In this document: in pieces, positions 32,741-39,907 of the stretch | Layout of the letters: the number at the start of each line of letters is the position of its first letter | Position numbering within the stretch: position 1 is the first letter of the stretch | Source of the DNA: Burkholderiaceae bacterium | Lineage (GTDB): Bacteria; Pseudomonadota; Gammaproteobacteria; Burkholderiales; Burkholderiaceae_C | Direction of reading: 5' to 3' | Length of the DNA: 64,000 nucleotides | NCBI GenBank assembly: GCA_017992055.1 | Contig: JAGOPK010000001.1 | Location: forward strand, 62,001-126,000 | The notes under the pieces: generated by a model | Database searches by the model: none | What the model saw: only the letters and a program-made list of their open reading frames with translations | Told to the model about the DNA's origin: nothing | Position numbers and translations under genes: made by a program

Positions 32741-33012
32741 AGGAGGCTGTCGGGCTTTGGGACGGCCCCGCGTTCGGTCAGCAAAGGGCCGGATGCAAGG
32801 CGGCGGTGCGCAGCCGGACTGTACGTCCGGCAAGCGCCGCCAACGCCGCAGCGGGCCCTTTGCTGGCCGAACCCGCAGGGCCGGGGCGATTCAGGGCGCC
32901 ATCCGTCGTTGCCAGCTCGTTGTGTGGCTCCACCACACGGCCTCGCCGGCGCCTCGTCTGTCGCCCTGACCTCGCCCCGGCGTGGGGCCGTCCCAAAGCC
33001 CGACAGCCTCCT
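32741..33012. mobile_element. 272-bp MITE-like structured element with 29-bp perfect terminal inverted repeats
   Basis: The ends 32741-32769 and 32984-33012 are perfect 29-bp inverted copies (AGGAGGCTGTCGGG... at the left edge). Inside are two further folded arms. Arm A (32779-32865) has helices of 12, 7 and 7 bp, ending in GCCGGAC-TGTAC-GTCCGGC. Arm B (32880-32981) has helices of 10, 8 and 6 bp, ending in GTGTGG-CTCCA-CCACAC. As RNA or single-stranded DNA the whole forms a three-way junction. No reading frame with recognisable function is inside and no clear target-site duplication flanks it. It could be a non-autonomous transposable element, a genome-wide intergenic repeat, or a structured RNA. 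It occupies the divergent promoter space of metY and the transglycosylase gene. Confidence 0.8.
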
Positions 33013-33156
33013 TGGCGCCCCAGGGACGTGCGTTTTGCGCGTTTTTTGCAGATCCAAGTGGGTTGTCTGCGGTCTTTCCCCTTGAACTGGGGAGCCCTGC
33101 CCAGGCCGCGGCGGCCGGCCCTGGCTAAAGTGCCGGTTTCGCCCGCCCTGCCGCCG

Positions 33157-34245
33157 ATGATCCGCCCCCCGTCCCTGTTGCCCAGCGCCCTGGCGCTGCT
33201 GCTGGCCCTGCTGGCCGCGTCCGCGCCGGCCAGCACCCTGCCCGGCGCGGCCTCGGTGGACGACGCGCTGAATGCCAGCCTGCCGGTGGCTGCCGCGCCG
33301 CTGGTCATCCCGCGCGCGCCGCTGGGCACGGTGGTGCCGTCGACGGTGCAGCGCTGGCGCGACGAGGCGATTGCGCTGGAGCATGGCGACAACGGCATGC
33401 CGCGCGATCCCGGCCGTGCCGCCACGCTGTACTGCCAGGCGGCGCGCCATGGCGATGCCGAGGCGCAGTTCAACCTGGCCTGGATGCTGGCCAATGGCCG
33501 CGGCGTCGAGCGCGACGACGTGGCCGCCGCGCACCTGTTTGCCGCCGCCGCCGAGCAGGGCCTGCCCCAGGCCCTGCGCATGGCCCAGGCCATCGGCACG
33601 CCGCGGGGAGAGCCGCCGGCCTGCCTGCGCCAGCCCGAGGCCGAGCCTCCGCCGCCCAGGCTGCAGCTGGCCGGCGCGCCGCGCCTGCCGCTCGGTGGTG
33701 CCGGGCCGCAGGCCCTGCCGCAGCCGCCGCGCGTGGCGGTGGTGGCACCGGCGCCCACGCACCGCTTGTTCGACGAGGCGCCCAAGCCGATTGCCGACTT
33801 CGTCAAGATCGTCGCGCCCGAGTACCAGATCGCGCCGCAGTACGTGCTGGCCATCATCGCCGCCGAATCGGGCTTCAACCCGAACGCGGTATCGCCCAAG
33901 AACGCCCAGGGCCTGATGCAGCTGATCCCGGACACGGCCAAGCGCTTCAATGTGCGCAACATCATGGACCCGGCGCAGAACATCCGTGGCGGCATGGCCT
34001 ATCTGCGCTGGCTGCTGGCGTTTTTCGAAGGCGACCTGGCCCTGGTCACCGCCGCCTACAACGCCGGCGAGGGCGCGGTGGTGCGCTACCGCGGCGTGCC
34101 GCCCTATGCCGAGACACGCGCCTATGTGCGCAAGGTGCTGGCCCTGCTGGGCGAGGGCACGCGCCATCCCTTCGACGCGAAGATCACCGCGCCGACGCCG
34201 CAGCTGCCGCTGCTGGTGGGCGCCGGCGGCGTGCTGCGGCGCTGA
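33157..34245 (+). CDS. lytic transglycosylase with Sel1 repeats
   Basis: A 362-residue exported protein (signal LLPSALALLLALLAASAPAS). A Sel1-type repeat region (AEAQFNLAWMLANGRGVERDD, about 90-140) is followed by a proline-rich linker and a C-terminal SLT domain with catalytic E237 (AAESGFNPNAVSPKNAQGLMQLIP) and the AAYNAGEGAV motif. It cleaves the glycan strands of peptidoglycan, and Sel1 repeats usually mediate protein contacts, so it may be targeted to an envelope complex. The start at 33157 gives the signal peptide; longer frames run back into the inverted-repeat element and are rejected. Confidence 0.9.
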   Translation: MIRPPSLLPSALALLLALLAASAPASTLPGAASVDDALNASLPVAAAPLVIPRAPLGTVVPSTVQRWRDEAIALEHGDNGMPRDPGRAATLYCQAARHGDAEAQFNLAWMLANGRGVERDDVAAAHLFAAAAEQGLPQALRMAQAIGTPRGEPPACLRQPEAEPPPPRLQLAGAPRLPLGGAGPQALPQPPRVAVVAPAPTHRLFDEAPKPIADFVKIVAPEYQIAPQYVLAIIAAESGFNPNAVSPKNAQGLMQLIPDTAKRFNVRNIMDPAQNIRGGMAYLRWLLAFFEGDLALVTAAYNAGEGAVVRYRGVPPYAETRAYVRKVLALLGEGTRHPFDAKITAPTPQLPLLVGAGGVLRR

Positions 34246-34260
34246 GCCGGCCGTCGTCGG

Positions 34261-35391
34261 CTACAGCGTCTTCAGAAAGGCCTCCAGGTCGTCCATCTCC
34301 TGGCGCGTGAGCTGCAGGCGCTGGATCAGCGGCGTCGGGCCGGGCAGCGGCGGATCACGCTGCGGCGGCGCCACCATGCCGGCGTTGTACAGGTCCACCA
34401 CCTGGCGCAGCGTGGCCAGGATGCCCTGGTGCATGTAGGGCGCGGTGCGCGACAGCCCACGCAGCGAGGGCGTGCGGAAGCTGCCCAGGCCCTCGGTGCG
34501 GCCGGTTACCGCCTGGCGCCCCTTGTCCTCGCGCGGCCGGCCCAGGAAGCTGATGCCGATCTGGTGGAACTCGTGCTGCGTCAGCTCGGGGCCGCTGTGG
34601 CAGTTCATGCAGCGTGCGCGGGTGCGGAACAGGTGCAGGCCACGCAGCTCGGTCTCGGTCAGCACCTCGCGCTGGCCCTCGATGAAGGCGTCGAAGCGGC
34701 TGCGCGGGGCGGCGATGGTGCGCTGGAAGGCGGCCAGGGCCTGGCCCAGGCGCTCCACCGTCACGGCATCGTCGGCGAACACGCTGCGAAAGCGCGCCGC
34801 ATAGGCCGCATCGCGGCCCAGTCGCTGCAGCAGCGTGGGCAGGTCCATGGCCATCTCCAGCGGGTTGGTGATAGGCAGAACGGCCTGGCGCTCCAGGTCG
34901 GCGGCGCGGCCGTCCCACATCAGCGCCTGGGCCGGCACCTGGCCCACGCCCAGCAGATGGGGCGTGTGGCGCGGGCCCACCGCGGCCTCGTGGCCCTGGG
35001 CCAGGCGGCGGCCGTCGGCAAAGCCCAGGTGCGGCGCATGGCAGCTGGCGCAGCTGAGGTCGTGGTGGCGCGACAGCGCGCGCTCGAAGAACAGCTGCTC
35101 GCCCAGCGCCACCAGGGCCGGCGGCTGGGGCGGCAGCGGCCGGCGCGGCGCCAGCTCCTGCCAGCGCACGCCGGCGTCCACGGTGGGCGCCGGCCAGTGC
35201 TGGCTGGGGCCGTGGTAGACGCGGCGCAGGCACTCGGCATGCAGCCGCTCGCCGCCGGGCTGGGCCAGGCGCTGCAGGCAGTCGGCCGGCGGGCTGGGCG
35301 CGGCCGCCAGCGGCATCAGCGAGGCCAGGCCGCAGCCCAGGGCGACGGCGAGGGTGCGGGCAAGCCTGCCGGACACGGCGTCAGAACTCAT
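34261..35391 (-). CDS. di-haem cytochrome c peroxidase / MauG-family protein
   Basis: A 376-residue exported protein (signal around residues 10-32) with two haem c motifs, CASCH (114-118) and CMNCH (261-265), in the layout of the CcpA/MauG family. Members reduce hydrogen peroxide or carry out oxidative modification of partner proteins. Its ATG at 35391 overlaps the last 11 nt of the TonB-receptor gene, so it is translationally coupled to that receptor and belongs to the Fur/FecI-controlled unit. That linkage suggests a role in iron or haem acquisition rather than general peroxide defence. It has an N-terminal extension of about 60 residues with C38 and C54. Confidence 0.9.
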   Translation of the reverse strand: MSSDAVSGRLARTLAVALGCGLASLMPLAAAPSPPADCLQRLAQPGGERLHAECLRRVYHGPSQHWPAPTVDAGVRWQELAPRRPLPPQPPALVALGEQLFFERALSRHHDLSCASCHAPHLGFADGRRLAQGHEAAVGPRHTPHLLGVGQVPAQALMWDGRAADLERQAVLPITNPLEMAMDLPTLLQRLGRDAAYAARFRSVFADDAVTVERLGQALAAFQRTIAAPRSRFDAFIEGQREVLTETELRGLHLFRTRARCMNCHSGPELTQHEFHQIGISFLGRPREDKGRQAVTGRTEGLGSFRTPSLRGLSRTAPYMHQGILATLRQVVDLYNAGMVAPPQRDPPLPGPTPLIQRLQLTRQEMDDLEAFLKTL

Positions 35392-38203
35392 GGCCCAGCT
35401 GCAGCGAGGCGCTGCGCCCACGCTCATAGGTGGCCCAGGTGCCGCTGGTGACCAGGTTGCGGCGGTTGCCCAGGTTCTCCACCGTCAGCGTGACGAAGGG
35501 CCGGTGGCGGCCCAGCCGCGGCTGCCAGGTTAGCGACAGGTCCCAGGAGAAGGTGGACGGCAGCGGCCGTGCTTCGTAGGCGTCGAGGCTGACGCCTTCG
35601 TGCAGCACGTCGCCGACCTGCACGATCTGGCGGTAGCCCGCCTGCCAGCGGGCGAAGTGCACCAGCGTGAGGTTGGCCGCCGGCCAGGTGGAGCTGAGGC
35701 TGGCGCGGCCGGTCCAGGGACGGTTGTAGTTGTCGGCCGGGCGCTCGCTGTAGCGCAGGATGCGGCCGCGCCAGCTCACCAGGCGGTCGCTGTCGGCGTC
35801 GGTCAGCGAGTCCTCGTAGTCGGCGTGGTTGCTGCGCACCTGGCTGCGGCTGAACGACAGGCCCCATTGGTGGCGGCCCTGGGCAAAGGCCCAGGGCCGG
35901 TGGCCCTGCAGCTCCAGGCTCAGCGTATCGGCGCTGCCGCTGCCGTGGTTGTTGTAGACATAGCAGCGGTTGCTGGTGCTGCAGCGGGTGTCGGTGACGG
36001 TCTGGCGGGTGATCTGGCGGCGCGACTCGCGGTGCACCCACTTGGCGCTCAGCCGCGCCGGGCCCCAGCGGTGGCTGGCGCCGAGCATGGCCTCGTCGTC
36101 GTAGGGCACGTCCAGCTCGTCCAGCCGGTTCAGCGGCTTGGCCACGGTGCCGCCGGTCCAGTTCCACTGCGCGTCGCGGGTCTGGGCGCTGAGCTTCAGC
36201 GTCTCGCGCCGCTCGCGCAGCGCGGCATTGAACAGGCTGCGGCCATGGTAGCGGTTGAGGCCGGCGTTCAGCGCAGTGTCGCGGGCCGCGTCCAGGGTCC
36301 AGGTGGCGGCCAGGCGCGGCGACAGCACGGTCTGGTCGTAGACCTCGTCGTGGTCGGCGCGCAGGCCCAGGCGCAGGCTGACGGCCGACCAGCGCAGCTC
36401 TTCTTCCAGCCACAGCGCGGCCTGGGCCGCGCGCAGCGAGAACTCGCCGGCGCGGTAGACGTCGCGGCTGCGGAAGTACTGGCCGCTGCCGGTGTGGCGC
36501 AGGCTGGGCGCCAGCGAGCAGTTTTCGCTGTCCACCACGCCCAGCGGCGAGGTGCAGGTGCTGGTGGCCACGCGGTAGCTGGGCAGGTAGACATGGTGGT
36601 CGTTGGGCCGGGCATAGCGGGCCTCGCGCTGGCCCAGGTCCAGGCCCCAGTCCAGCCGCTGGCTGGCGCCGGCCAGCGTGGGCAGCGACTTCAGCTGCGC
36701 CTGCAGGCTGTAGCCCAGGTTGCGCTGCTCGGTGTCCACATTGCCCCAGGCGCCCTCGACGCTGATCGAGTTGGCGCCGCGGTTGCCGGCGCCCCAGTTC
36801 TTGTCGTCGGCCGACCACGACCAGGTGCGCAGATAGGGCACGACGCCGCGCCGCGACTGGCGCATCTCGGAGGCCTGCAGCCGGTGCGTGAGGTCCATGC
36901 CCCACAGCGCATGGCGCCAGCCGGCCGCCGCCGACTGGCCGCCGCCCTGGATGTCGAACTCGGAATCGCGCGCATTGGTGATGAAGTAGCGGTCGTCCAG
37001 CGGCTGGTGGCGCAGCGTCAGCCAGGCGTGGTGGCCGGCCAGCGGCCGCCAGTCCAGCTTGACCAGGGCGTCCAGGTTCTGCCGCGTCTGGGTCTTGGAC
37101 AGCAGGCTGGCATCGCTGGGCGTCTGCGAGGAGACAAAGCCGCGCAGCGGGATCTCCGAGCGGCGCAGGCCGAGCTGGGCGGTGATGCCCAGGCTGTCGG
37201 CGGGCCGGGCCTGCAGGCTCAGCGTCAGCGCCTCCTTGCGCCAGGTGGGCTGCATGCCGGCATCGTCGGACAGGCGGAATTCGCTCTCGCGCGAGGGGTC
37301 GACGAACAGCGTGGTCCAGGGCTCGCGCGCCAGGCTGTAGCCAAGGCGGCCGTGCAGCTCGCGGCGCTGCGGCTCGCACAGCTCGCCCTGCACCACGCCG
37401 CCCTGGAAATTGCCGTGGCGGGCCGAGACATTGCTGTCGTGCACCTCCACCCAGCACACCAGGTTGCGGTCCAGCGGCATGCCCTGGGCGGCGCCGGGCA
37501 CGTCGGCATAGTGGTTGGTGCTCTTGAAGCCCGGGTCGAGGTCGTTGTTCAGCACCACGCCGTCGAGCAGGAACAGGTTCTGGTAGGGCTTGGCGCCGTT
37601 GATCGAGATGTCGGCCGCGGCGATCTCGCCCTGGGTCAGCGAGGACAGCTGGGCATTGTCGAACTGCACCTGCGGGTTGAGCTTGAGCACGCTGGTGACG
37701 TCGCCATTGGCGGTGGGAAAGCGGCGCAGCTCGGTGCCGCCCAGCACCTGGGAGCCGCCATGGTCATGCAGCCGGCTGGCGCGGGCATACACCGGCGGCA
37801 GCTGGATCGGCGCGCGTTCGGCGGGGCTGTCACCGGCCGAGGCCGGGGCGCCGGCCGCCGCGGCCGGCGCCGGGCGCAGCGTATAGCCCGCCGGCGTGGC
37901 CACCAGGGCCAGGCCGCTGCCACGCAGCAGCCGCTCGAAGCCTTCCAGCAGGCCGTAGCGGCCGCGCAGGCCGGGGCTGCTGCGGCCCTGCAGCAGGGCC
38001 GGGTCGAACACCAGCTGCACGCCGGTGGCCGCGGCATAACGTGCCAGCAGCTCGGCCAGCGGGCCGGCCGGCAGCTCGTGCTGGCGTGCCGTGGCCGCGG
38101 CTGCGGGCTGGGCGAGGCTCGGCAGCGTCAGGCCGAGCCCTGCGCAGCACAGCAGCAGCGACAGCGTGGTGCGGCCTGCGCGGCCGGGGAAGGGGCGGTA
38201 CAT
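35381..38203 (-). CDS. TonB-dependent transducer-type receptor (FecA-like)
   Basis: A 940-residue outer-membrane receptor with signal peptide (TTLSLLLCCAGLGLTLPSLA), an N-terminal secretin/TonB signalling (STN) domain (about 42-115, HELPAGPLAELLARYAAATGVQLVF), a plug domain from about 150, and a 22-strand-type barrel ending in HEF with an aromatic last residue. The STN domain is what contacts FecR, so this receptor reports ligand binding to the sigma factor encoded upstream. The plug has an unusual VTSVLKLNPQVQFDNAQ start and cysteines in VCWVEVHDS and ELCEPQRR. Ligand unknown: ferric siderophore, haem, or another metal complex. Confidence 0.9.
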   Translation of the reverse strand: MYRPFPGRAGRTTLSLLLCCAGLGLTLPSLAQPAAAATARQHELPAGPLAELLARYAAATGVQLVFDPALLQGRSSPGLRGRYGLLEGFERLLRGSGLALVATPAGYTLRPAPAAAAGAPASAGDSPAERAPIQLPPVYARASRLHDHGGSQVLGGTELRRFPTANGDVTSVLKLNPQVQFDNAQLSSLTQGEIAAADISINGAKPYQNLFLLDGVVLNNDLDPGFKSTNHYADVPGAAQGMPLDRNLVCWVEVHDSNVSARHGNFQGGVVQGELCEPQRRELHGRLGYSLAREPWTTLFVDPSRESEFRLSDDAGMQPTWRKEALTLSLQARPADSLGITAQLGLRRSEIPLRGFVSSQTPSDASLLSKTQTRQNLDALVKLDWRPLAGHHAWLTLRHQPLDDRYFITNARDSEFDIQGGGQSAAAGWRHALWGMDLTHRLQASEMRQSRRGVVPYLRTWSWSADDKNWGAGNRGANSISVEGAWGNVDTEQRNLGYSLQAQLKSLPTLAGASQRLDWGLDLGQREARYARPNDHHVYLPSYRVATSTCTSPLGVVDSENCSLAPSLRHTGSGQYFRSRDVYRAGEFSLRAAQAALWLEEELRWSAVSLRLGLRADHDEVYDQTVLSPRLAATWTLDAARDTALNAGLNRYHGRSLFNAALRERRETLKLSAQTRDAQWNWTGGTVAKPLNRLDELDVPYDDEAMLGASHRWGPARLSAKWVHRESRRQITRQTVTDTRCSTSNRCYVYNNHGSGSADTLSLELQGHRPWAFAQGRHQWGLSFSRSQVRSNHADYEDSLTDADSDRLVSWRGRILRYSERPADNYNRPWTGRASLSSTWPAANLTLVHFARWQAGYRQIVQVGDVLHEGVSLDAYEARPLPSTFSWDLSLTWQPRLGRHRPFVTLTVENLGNRRNLVTSGTWATYERGRSASLQLGHEF

Positions 38204-38237
38204 CGGGCTGAAATCTCCAGGACATCGGAAAGCGGGT

Positions 38238-38268
38238 CTGCGCACGGCACAGGTCGCGCCGTGCGCAG
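38238..38268 (-). other. hairpin between fecR and the receptor gene
   Basis: CTGCGCACGGC (38238-38248) and GCCGTGCGCAG (38258-38268) form a perfect 11-bp stem with a 9-nt loop in the 101-bp gap between fecR and the receptor gene. There is no T-tract on the transcribed strand, so it is more likely an mRNA-stability or processing element than a terminator. Confidence 0.6.
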
Positions 38269-38304
38269 CGATTCCCGGTACACCGGACGAGCCGCAAAAA
38301 GTGA

Positions 38305-39276
38305 TCAGCGCCGGCGCAGCAGCGGCGGTCCGTCGGCCGGCCGGTCCAGCCGCAGCGGCAGCGTCTGCAGCAGCAGGGCCACGCCGTCGTCGGGCCGGTC
38401 CAGCGACAGCGCGCCGGTGACGCGCAGCTCGGCCACCTCGGGCGCGCAGGCCAGGCCGCCGGCGCGGTGGCGGGCCAGCTCGGCCACCACCTCGGCCAGG
38501 CGCATGTCGCGCGCCAGCAGCATGCCCTGCTGCCACAGCGTGGCGCTGTCGTCCAGCGCACGCAGCGGCGCAAAGCCGTCGGCCGCGAAGTCCAGGCCCT
38601 GGCCGGCCTGCAGGCGGCGCGGCGGCGCCGACCGCGGCCGCACCAGCACCGCATGCTGGTGCACGCCCACGCGCACCCGGCCGGCATCGAGCAGGCGCAC
38701 CGAGAAGCGCGTGCCCAGGGCCTGCACCTCGCCCACCGGCGTGCTCACGACAAACGGCCGCGCCGGGCTGGCCCGGTCGGGCCGGGTGCCGATCAGCACC
38801 TCGCCGGCCAGCAGGCGCAAGCGGCGCAGGCGGTCGTCGAACTCCACGCGCACGGCGCTGCCGGTGTTCAGCGTCAGCCGCGAGCCATCGGGCAGCTCGT
38901 GGCTGCGCCGCTCGCCCACCGCGGTGGACAGCACCAGCACCGCGGCGGCCTCGGGCCGCGAGCGCCAGGCCAGCCAGGCCACCGGCGCCGCCAGCGCCAG
39001 CAGACCCAGGCCGCCCAGCAGGCCCAGGTGGCTGCGGCGGCGGCGGCGCTGGCCGCCCAGCGCCTGCAGCGCCGGACGGGCCAGCGAGGCCGGCAGCGGC
39101 TCGAACAGGCCCAGCACCGCCTGCGCCCGGCGCCAGGCCTCGGCATGGGCCGGGCTCTGCCGGCACCACTGCTCCAGCTGCTGCTGGCCGGCTGCATCGA
39201 GCGGGCCCTGCTGGCGGGCCAGGGCCCAGTCGGCGGCCTGCTCCAGCAGGGCCGGATCGGGCAGGGCGCTGCTCAT
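38305..39276 (-). CDS. FecR-family anti-sigma regulator
   Basis: A 323-residue inner-membrane regulator. The N-terminal cytoplasmic domain has the FecR pattern (AADWALARQQ...WCRQSPAHAEAWRRAQAV). One transmembrane helix lies at about residues 83-103 (LGLLGGLGLLALAAPVAWLAW). The periplasmic FecR domain (LSTAVGERRSHELPDGSRLTLNTGSAVRV) senses the receptor STN domain. It passes the signal to the sigma factor encoded 13 nt upstream. Standard organisation FecI-FecR-receptor. Confidence 0.93.
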   Translation of the reverse strand: MSSALPDPALLEQAADWALARQQGPLDAAGQQQLEQWCRQSPAHAEAWRRAQAVLGLFEPLPASLARPALQALGGQRRRRRSHLGLLGGLGLLALAAPVAWLAWRSRPEAAAVLVLSTAVGERRSHELPDGSRLTLNTGSAVRVEFDDRLRRLRLLAGEVLIGTRPDRASPARPFVVSTPVGEVQALGTRFSVRLLDAGRVRVGVHQHAVLVRPRSAPPRRLQAGQGLDFAADGFAPLRALDDSATLWQQGMLLARDMRLAEVVAELARHRAGGLACAPEVAELRVTGALSLDRPDDGVALLLQTLPLRLDRPADGPPLLRRR

Positions 39277-39289
39277 GCCGGGCGCCCGG

Positions 39290-39805
39290 TCAGAGCGCCG
39301 ACATGCAGGCCACCAGGGCGCGCTGGATGTGGCGGCGCACGCTGATCACCGGCAGGCCGGTGCGCTCGGCGATCTGCTGCAGCGTCAGTCCGTCGAGCTG
39401 GGCCAGCAGGAACACCTGGCGCGACAGCGGCGGCAGGCCGTCGAGCAGGCGGTCGATCTGCAGCAGGGTCTCGACGATGATGGCCTGGGTTTCCGGCGAC
39501 GGCACCTGGGGCGCCGGCAGCCGGGCGATGGCCTCCAGGCAGGCCTGCTGCACCTGCTGGCGGCGCCAGTGGTCGACCACCAGGCCCTTGGCGATATGGG
39601 TCAGCAGGGCCCGCGGCTGCGCGCCCAGGCTGTCGTGCGGGCGGTCGCGGCGCCCGGCCAGCAGGCGCACAAAGGTGTCGTGGGCCAGGTCGGCGGCGGT
39701 GGCGGCATCGCCCAGGCGGCCGCGCAGCCAGGCCTGCAGCCACCGGTGGTGGTCGGTGTAGAGCAGGCGGACTTCGCGGTGCAGCGTGAGTTCGGCGGCC
39801 GACAT
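39290..39805 (-). CDS. FecI-type ECF sigma factor
   Basis: A 171-residue ECF sigma factor with region 2 (LTLHREVRLLYTDHHRWLQAWL; DLAHDTFVRLLAG) and region 4 (PPLSRQVFLLAQLDGLTLQQIAERTG, VISVRRHIQRAL). It directs RNA polymerase to the receptor promoter when FecR is activated. The ATG at 39805 fits the normal FecI N-terminus; the frame extends to 39844 only through the Fur box. A Fur box overlaps its promoter, giving control by iron starvation. Confidence 0.93.
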   Translation of the reverse strand: MSAAELTLHREVRLLYTDHHRWLQAWLRGRLGDAATAADLAHDTFVRLLAGRRDRPHDSLGAQPRALLTHIAKGLVVDHWRRQQVQQACLEAIARLPAPQVPSPETQAIIVETLLQIDRLLDGLPPLSRQVFLLAQLDGLTLQQIAERTGLPVISVRRHIQRALVACMSAL

Positions 39806-39826
39806 GGCAAGGCGGGGCGACTTATT

Positions 39827-39845
39827 AATGAGAATCAATCTCATT
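39827..39845 (-). promoter_or_regulatory. Fur box of the fecI promoter
   Basis: AATGAGAATCAATCTCATT (39827-39845) is a 19-bp inverted repeat in the classic NATGAGAAT form of the Fur box. It stands in a short A+T-rich stretch 21 bp before the fecI ATG. It predicts repression of the fecI-fecR-receptor-peroxidase unit when iron is plentiful. Confidence 0.85.
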
Positions 39846-39907
39846 CTATAGTCGTCGGGACCGGTCCGCCGGCCCTTCCTCCCCCCGACCCGGGGCGCGC
39901 CGCGCCC

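Noticed and set aside
32806-33156. N-terminal extension of the lytic transglycosylase into the inverted-repeat element
   Set aside because: The extension has no signal peptide or similarity and crosses the structured repeat; the ATG at 33157 gives a proper signal peptide.
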